Assembly: GCF_016859285.1 (NCBI RefSeq)
Contig: NC_053401.1
Location: 6,516,469-6,580,468, forward strand
Length of the DNA stretch: 64,000 bases
Reading direction: 5' to 3'
Source: Xiphias gladius
Lineage: Eukaryota > Chordata > Actinopteri > Istiophoriformes > Xiphiidae
In this document: positions 44,801-64,000 of the stretch, one piece after another
How the letters are laid out: every line of letters starts with the position of its first letter
How positions within the stretch are numbered: the stretch's first letter is position 1
Position numbers and translations under genes: made by a program
The notes under the pieces: generated by a model
Databases searched by the model: none
Told to the model about the DNA's origin: nothing
What the model saw: only the letters and a program-made list of their open reading frames with translations

Positions 44801-47800
44801 TGATCTGGTATTTATATTTTTCAAGGTAATATAATAGCCCACAGCACAACAGAACTTCTAATCACATACTCGTAAAAGAAACGTCACCCGGACCACACCA
44901 GTTCCTAATCGTCTAGACTTTCTCAGCTTAATCTCATATAATAGGATATGATTAAAACTGAAAGTTTATTAATACTGTAGCCCTTGAATGTACCCCACGC
45001 GGGCTCAACTTTACCAATTCGGTTGAGCCAGTTGGTCATTGGTCCCCTTAAGATGTATTCTAACTATAGTGGTGTTTATGATTAACACATTAAAAAATGA
45101 AAATCTGAAGGGTGTCCGGGTCAATGGTAGTTCCCAGTATAGCGCATTAACCCCATGAGCTTTCACAAAGTCCTGTGATAGTGTGGCACAACTGTCCTTT
45201 CCTCTACATCACCCCATGGGACAAACTTTGGCACTTTGTAGAACCCAAATGCCTGTTCATGACTATTGCCAAGAAGCATTTTTCTTTTCTTTTCCTCCTG
45301 ATAATTTTTTTTTGTCAGTTGAGTGAAAAAAGAACATTTTCGAAGTTTCTGAAGCACACTGAAGCATTAGGTGCATATACCAAGGCTTCCCTAGTAAGCT
45401 TACATTACAGACCAGCAGCGATATATTAATAGCTGTATTAAAGGTGCTTGTTTGAGTAAAGCATATGGCGGTAGCAAGAGTAAAACATGACACAGGCCTT
45501 CAAACTCCTGCCTACCACGTGAAGTAAGGAGGCAAAAGAGGGTCAGATTCAAGACTTAGTGATGCTTTTTGATATGAATCTCACAAAGCACCTGAATGGT
45601 CTGTTTAGCTTCTGTCGGTTGAGGGTAAGGATCTTCGTAATGAATTTTGGCTGCCTGTGGATATGGTTCACATAATAGTAAGAGGCAAAGGGTCTTACAA
45701 CTAGATGAATAATAGGGCCCTACTGTGCTTAATCGGTCTCTGCTACATAATACACAAAATCCCCAGCCATCGTGTTCTTCCTTGTAAAGGAGCAGAGGCC
45801 TCTGCCCTGATACCCTTTTTTTTTTCTTTTTTTTTTTCTTCTGTCTACATGATAATGGAGTTGACAGTGTTAAATACCTGACTGGCTGTATGTGTGCCTG
45901 GTTGCCTTGTGCAGCAAAGTGTGTGTTTGCTTGCTATGTTGACAGAGATGGTGACGGGAGGTGAGTCGCCACTCCCCCTCTGCCACAGGGACAGAGCACT
46001 CTGGTAATCAGGAGGGAGACATGACACTCTCAGATGACACACCTTTCCTCTCACCCTAACCCCTAGACAGACTCTCAAACATATATGATCAAAAAGCCTT
46101 TCAGTAGAGAGAGTAACACAATAAAGAGTTCAAAGCATAGGGTTTATTGGTGTATTAACATACTGATATGGCAGATGAAGGCCAGAGACTCTCCACTTTC
46201 TCTTTGACACTCTTCCTGTAAGAGCTACTTATGTTTTTGTGCTCTTCCCTGTCTCCAGACAATAAACTCTCATCTGTGAAACAGTAGCACTTCTTTGTAG
46301 GTGAAGTGTGAGTCTCTGTAGATACACACCTCACCTTGAGGTTGGAGGGTAAGCTGTGTGGCTGTGGTCTGGTCTCCTGTGATCTCAGTTGTGTGGTACC
46401 CAGACCCTGAGAGACCCAAAGACAAAGCTGCCTGGCTCTGGGGCACAACACAGTCACATGGCATCCCTGCTGGGATGAGAAGCCAGGGCTCAGGTGACCT
46501 GTTTTTGTGCTGCTAGCTGGGCCGTAACAGATCCTTCTCTAAACTAGCAAGCTGCCTCCCCGACAGGTGGCTGTAGGGCTGGGGCTGCAGCCTTACTACA
46601 CCTCCCTTACCTTCATCCTGTTGCTGTGTCTGTTACAATAGGATTCATGGGTAGCAGCACAAGGCAGGATAGGCTGAATAAAGAGGGGATGTGCCATTGA
46701 TGTTGGTGATGTAACGGCACTGCGGTCCAGGCGTGAAATTGATCATCAAACACTGCTGTAATGGGACCTGAGTAGCTCTTACTGTTTTGCCCTGTAGATG
46801 CTGAGTAGCCTCTCCCCATTTTCTCCGCTCACAAATGGACTCATGCATAGCTCACATTTTCGGTAACTGCACATTGCATTCCCCTAATGCTGCGATTAGC
46901 TGCCAACTGCATATGTGGCTGCTTGTCACTCTCTGTTACTCAGGACTGGTCTTTAAGTCCAGTGGACAAAATCACATCAGCCTTAACAAGCACAGTCACA
47001 CAGATAAATATGCAGTGTGAAGTGAAATGGTTACTTTGGTGTAATGTACACCTGTTTAATCTACAAATGTTTAAAAGAACTCACCCTTGACCACATATTG
47101 CCTGGCTGGGATACTCTGCAAGGAGAGGCGAGCGGGAGAGATTGTGCCCCAGGGGTTCTCCTTGAACAGACATTACTCAGACTACAGGAGGGTTGCCCCA
47201 GCTTTGCTGCCAGACCCCGTTCCTACTGACTTTAACTCACTCACTTCCAGGATGTTTCGAACTGAGCACAGAGGATATTGTTTTGATTTTCATACTAAGT
47301 TCTTTTGCCTGTGATTATTTGTCTTGCATCTTATCACATAATACAATTTTTATAACACGGCAACCATTTAAAAGGTCTTAAAGCAGCAAAACAGCCCCAG
47401 GTGACAAGTACCAAGCCTGTTGTGACATGCTCTTAAATGACAGTTCCATGCCCAGGTTGAACTGAACATGTAACATAACCATGAAGACACTGTATATTTT
47501 CTTACTCTGGCTCTCCATAAGCCTGCTGCACTGCTAGCACTCAATCTTTATTGTTTACTAGTAGCTAGTAAAGGGACATGAACACTTTTAAGTGGGCTGG
47601 CATTTACAGTCCGATAAAGTATTGGTTTGCACACGCGACAACTCATTTCCTATTGTGGACACACAAATTGCTTGTGTGGATGCACACATCCATATCCCCC
47701 GCTGTATTGATGTATGACTTCACCTTCAGTGCTTGAGTCCACAGGGAGCGCTGGCAGCCATGGGCACACTGATTTATGAAGTACAGGGCAGATGCAATGT

Positions 47801-50800
47801 GTCCTACTGTGGGCATCATGAAAAAGAAGGCCAGGCCTACATTCCATCTGGGTCATACTTCCTGTGTTTATGACTGTATTTGTATGAGTTAGTTTTATCC
47901 ATTTGTTTATGAGCTGAGTCATTGCAGCCGGCAATGAGGATGGTGTGAAGTCACATCAGCTTGACGGTGGGATTCAGTTGGAATCCCTCATTTTCTCTTG
48001 CTCCTCCTACTTATTGAAAAACATAATCTGCTGAGACTTGGCTGCAAAAACAAGAATGAAAACACTGTTACACATAGAGCAGTGGTAATAAACTGAGGAG
48101 TGAGGGGAGCTGTTGTCTGTGGCGGCATGGTTTGAGTGTGATGGTGTGGGTTTTCCCTCACTGACTTCAGTGCGGTTCTGTTAAAAGGATAGTTATTCCC
48201 CACACAATGACGTGACTGTGTTCCCTCGCTGAGGGAGGGAAGGAGGAGAAAGGAGAGACTGGGTTACGCTATGTGCTCCACTCCGCCACCCAGAGTCCAC
48301 CCAGGTCTAGGCTGTGTAGCGTCACTATCAGACAGACCCCATGTACACCTCCCCCACCTCACTGCCCTCTGAAATGGAGGGGCTGTTGATGATTTCTAAA
48401 GCTCCCCACAGTGCAAGGAAATCTGTTCAGAGAGCACATGAAAGGTGAACAGTTTTAGAGGAAAGAGACATGCTGCAAACCTTAACCACTTCCATCCTGT
48501 GGCCCATTTTTAGTATTATCCCCTTTCGTTACATGTCTTCCTATGCCTATGTCCCTCTTCTACTCACCCTCCCATGTGCATGTTCCCTATTTTCCCCACC
48601 CCTTGCTCCTCTCATATGTTTCCATAACAGCGAAGGATTTGGCCAAAGGTGGCTTTAAATGGTCTTCCCAACCTCCCTGTTATTAGGAACTATGTCTGCG
48701 ACACTCCCCTTCCCCTCAGCTCTGCGTTACTGTCTCAGGTTTATTTAGGAAGTGCACAGAGGAGGGAGAGAAATCCGGCTGGGCGGGGTGACTGGGCACA
48801 GGAAGGGGGGTTGTGTTTTTTCTTTTTTCCTTTCTTTGGCTGCGTTTCTCCAGGGTGATGGACAGCTCTTCTAGAGGAAGTAGGAGGAGCAGGCAGAGGC
48901 AGTCACAGCACAGCACAGCTCAGATTTAGTCAGGAATGCTGGTGTACTGTACTTGTTTTTCTTTTTTCCAGTCGCCTTTTGTCAGTCTTGACTGTGGCTG
49001 GCTGCAGCACAGTGCAAGTATGGTTGCACACTGCTCTGAGAACCTCCCTATAGACGAGTGTTTCACAAGTGTTTATGTGTGAACGGGAGCTTGTGTGTGC
49101 ATTCCTTAGTAGTGACAGCAGGATTCCCTGGATGAAGTGGAGACAAAACTAGTGGAGAAGGGAATGGACAGACTGCTTTGGAGGGCAGCTATTTACCAGT
49201 GCTAAAACATACTGGGCCTCTCAGATAATACAGAGGAGGGGGGAGTTTGTCATTTCAATGTTTTTGGCAAACTGCCCTATCCTCGTTGAAAGAGAGTGTT
49301 CTGGTTACATCAGCTTCCATCATGAAATGCCTCTGTCTGTGATATATTCATGCTGTTTAAACCAGTCAGTGCGCACAGAATCAAACGAGAATTTGGAAAA
49401 TGATCCCATCAGTAGCCCTGGCTGACACACAAACTCATAGGGGTCTTCTTCCTCCTATTAATTAGGCCTGGAGCTGACAGCTGTCATGTCTGTGAGCCTC
49501 TCACCAGTCCTGCTGGCTCAAATAGTGCAATTAGAATTACTAACTGAAATTACTGTAATGGCTGTTTTTAAATTTTGAAGAAATCGAATGGTACCTCATG
49601 TTACTATGAGTTTCCTTGACAGAAGCAGTGCAGTCAGGGTTCACAGCTGGTAATGAATGACATCTGTCCTGGAGAAAGACAGTATGTGTATGAAGACATT
49701 TGTGTGAGTGCTTCAGAGGAAATGCTTAGGCCAGAAGTGGCTGATACCTCATAGGCATGCAGAGACAGGTCTTGGTGTGATGGTGTTCCGTTGCTTGTAA
49801 AAATTGTGAGAAATATGCCTCTACTTGATACATTACATATCCCTGCTTTGCAACCCCTCTCCTCTACACCCTGAGCCGAGATCTGAGCCTTTGTTTGGCC
49901 CCAGTGTGCATGAGCAGGCGGAGGTGTGACCTCCAGCCTATTTTGTCTCGGCATCTGTCCCTCCCACTAATCCCGCTTATCAACAGAGCTCTCTGTATCA
50001 GGGGCAGCCACACTGACATATGCTCTCGTCTGGATTCACATCGGACACAAATACATGTCTTAATATTCCCATCAATAATATTTCCAGGGTATAATTTATT
50101 AATCCAACCAACCCCTACTTGGGGACCAAAAGGGCATTAAATTCATCGCCTGGCACCCAATGTAATCACTCATTGACGACTTGATCTTACAGCAGCTTTG
50201 TCCTCATGCACTGCTAGAAATGCTAACGGTAGAGATGACAAAAACATAAGCTTTCTAGATGCGAAAATACGGTGACGTACAATTACATTGTGAAAAATTT
50301 AGTGCATCTTTTCCCAGGATGAGAGTGCGTGTGAGTGCTTAGAATAGAGCAGTCCTCTTCAGGCGAAGGGAGAAAAATGGCCTCTGTGTGTTTTGTTCGG
50401 TGTACGTTTTCCTGCCTCCTTTCATGGCGGCTGGCTGCTCTGTGTTCTCTTGCTCCCCTTTGTGGGAGCTTTCTTACAGTGCAGCCCTCTGCATTCCTGA
50501 CAGATCATGTGTAGAGGTCGCTTTAGCGCAGTTCACAGCAGCAGCTCAGGCTTCACCTTACAATATCGTATCCTCTTGCTTTTCATCAGTTAAAACCTCA
50601 GTGTTGTCAGAGGGGAAATTCCTGTCAAAACCTTCCCTGTCAAACACTCGGTCTGAAAGTATGAATCATGCCTTTAGGTTTACTGGAAATACCCCATTTT
50701 CACTATGATTTGTAATTTCTGGTTTGCTAGATACTGCAACCTTGAAAGTGCTTTGTTCTTGGAATGAATCAATTGACACATTGTTGAGGTGATCATCACC

Positions 50801-50903
50801 TTATGCTAGCAATGATGCTGTTAAACAATTCTAACTGATTTTCTTTGTTCTCTCCCACAATTGTCTGTCTACTTTTTCCTCTAATCTCCTACTACATGTT
50901 CAG
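41862..50903 (+). other. kmt2e: kmt2e intron 1 (9 kb, may hide further 5' UTR exons)
   Basis: No coding exon is recognisable. Mammalian KMT2E has several untranslated exons and I could not locate equivalents here by eye. Frames within it are short and unrelated to known domains. Confidence 0.6.
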
Positions 50904-51017
50904 GCCTTGTGGATGCACTTAGATGTCTGCAATGACTGCTGTGGCTGGCATGCCTCAGTGTTTTGGACTCCCATTCTCTGGACTCAGTAGGACAAGAACT
51001 GATCAGCAGAGAACGTC
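50904..51017 (+). promoter_or_regulatory. kmt2e: kmt2e 5' leader in exon 2 with two upstream ORFs
   Basis: The acceptor TTCAG ends at 50903. The first uORF starts at 50913 and stops at 50990 (25 codons). The second starts at 50923 and its TGA (51019-51021) overlaps the main ATG (51018) as ATGA, after 32 codons. Such overlap is a known arrangement for termination-reinitiation or start-site repression. Confidence 0.65.
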
Positions 51018-63830
<12,813 letters not shown>

Positions 63831-64000
63831 GTGAGAGCACGGAGACACAAAAACCCTCTTGTGTGGTTGAAGCCGGGTCCCATTTTCAAAGTAGCTTGTG
63901 TTCTTCTAACCTTGGCTAAACTATGTATTCTTCCATGAATTGTTTATTTAATCAGACATTAAAAAAAAACATTGCATATGATTGACAACTGGCCAGATCA
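63831..64000 (+). other. kmt2e: Start of kmt2e intron 14 at the window edge
   Basis: Begins with the donor GTGAGA after the complete exon ending ..ADSPAVIQ. No further exon is reached. Confidence 0.85.

Overview
The window looks like nuclear DNA of a teleost fish, probably a percomorph. Introns are spliced (GT-AG, one GC-AG), and long CA/GT microsatellites and AT-rich intergenic DNA are common. Several interspersed repeats have the look of families abundant in spiny-rayed fish genomes. All homology calls rest on recalled protein families; no database search was run.

There are four protein-coding genes. (1) ergic2, minus strand, 13 coding exons between 6279 and 2257, with a probable 5' UTR exon near 7.65 kb. 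It encodes an ER-Golgi cycling membrane protein, predicted 381 aa. (2) kdm7aa, plus strand, 18 coding exons from 10707 to 32069. It encodes a PHD plus JmjC histone demethylase, predicted 880 aa, and has a 2.6 kb 3' UTR. (3) ndufb2, minus strand, three coding exons from 37481 to 36370 plus a 3' UTR exon at 34.8-34.9 kb. It encodes a small complex I subunit of 101 aa. (4) kmt2e (MLL5), plus strand, 5' UTR exon at 41.53-41.86 kb and coding from 51018 past the right edge. It encodes a PHD plus SET chromatin regulator; the last complete exon seen ends at 63830.

Layout: ergic2 and kdm7aa are divergent, about 3 kb apart. kdm7aa and ndufb2 converge, with poly(A) signals only about 130 bp apart. ndufb2 and kmt2e are divergent across about 4 kb, which holds a CpG-rich stretch with an NRF1-type site and possible antisense promoter activity. 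In human, KDM7A, NDUFB2 and KMT2E all lie on 7q while ERGIC2 is on 12p, so the ergic2 junction is a lineage rearrangement point relative to mammals. Two of the four genes encode PHD-finger readers of methylated H3K4: KDM7A also erases repressive methyl marks, and KMT2E has a degenerate SET domain.

Repeats include a decayed non-LTR retrotransposon reverse-transcriptase fragment at the left edge, a terminal-inverted-repeat DNA element inside ndufb2 intron 3, three copies of one teleost interspersed repeat, and several microsatellites. No tRNA, rRNA, CRISPR array or prokaryote-type system was seen. The most check-worthy observations are a candidate extra in-frame 72-nt exon in kmt2e, a GC-AG intron and two upstream ORFs in kmt2e (one ending in an ATGA overlap with the main start), a CA microsatellite against an ergic2 splice acceptor, and a run of five G-tracts in the kdm7aa 3' UTR.
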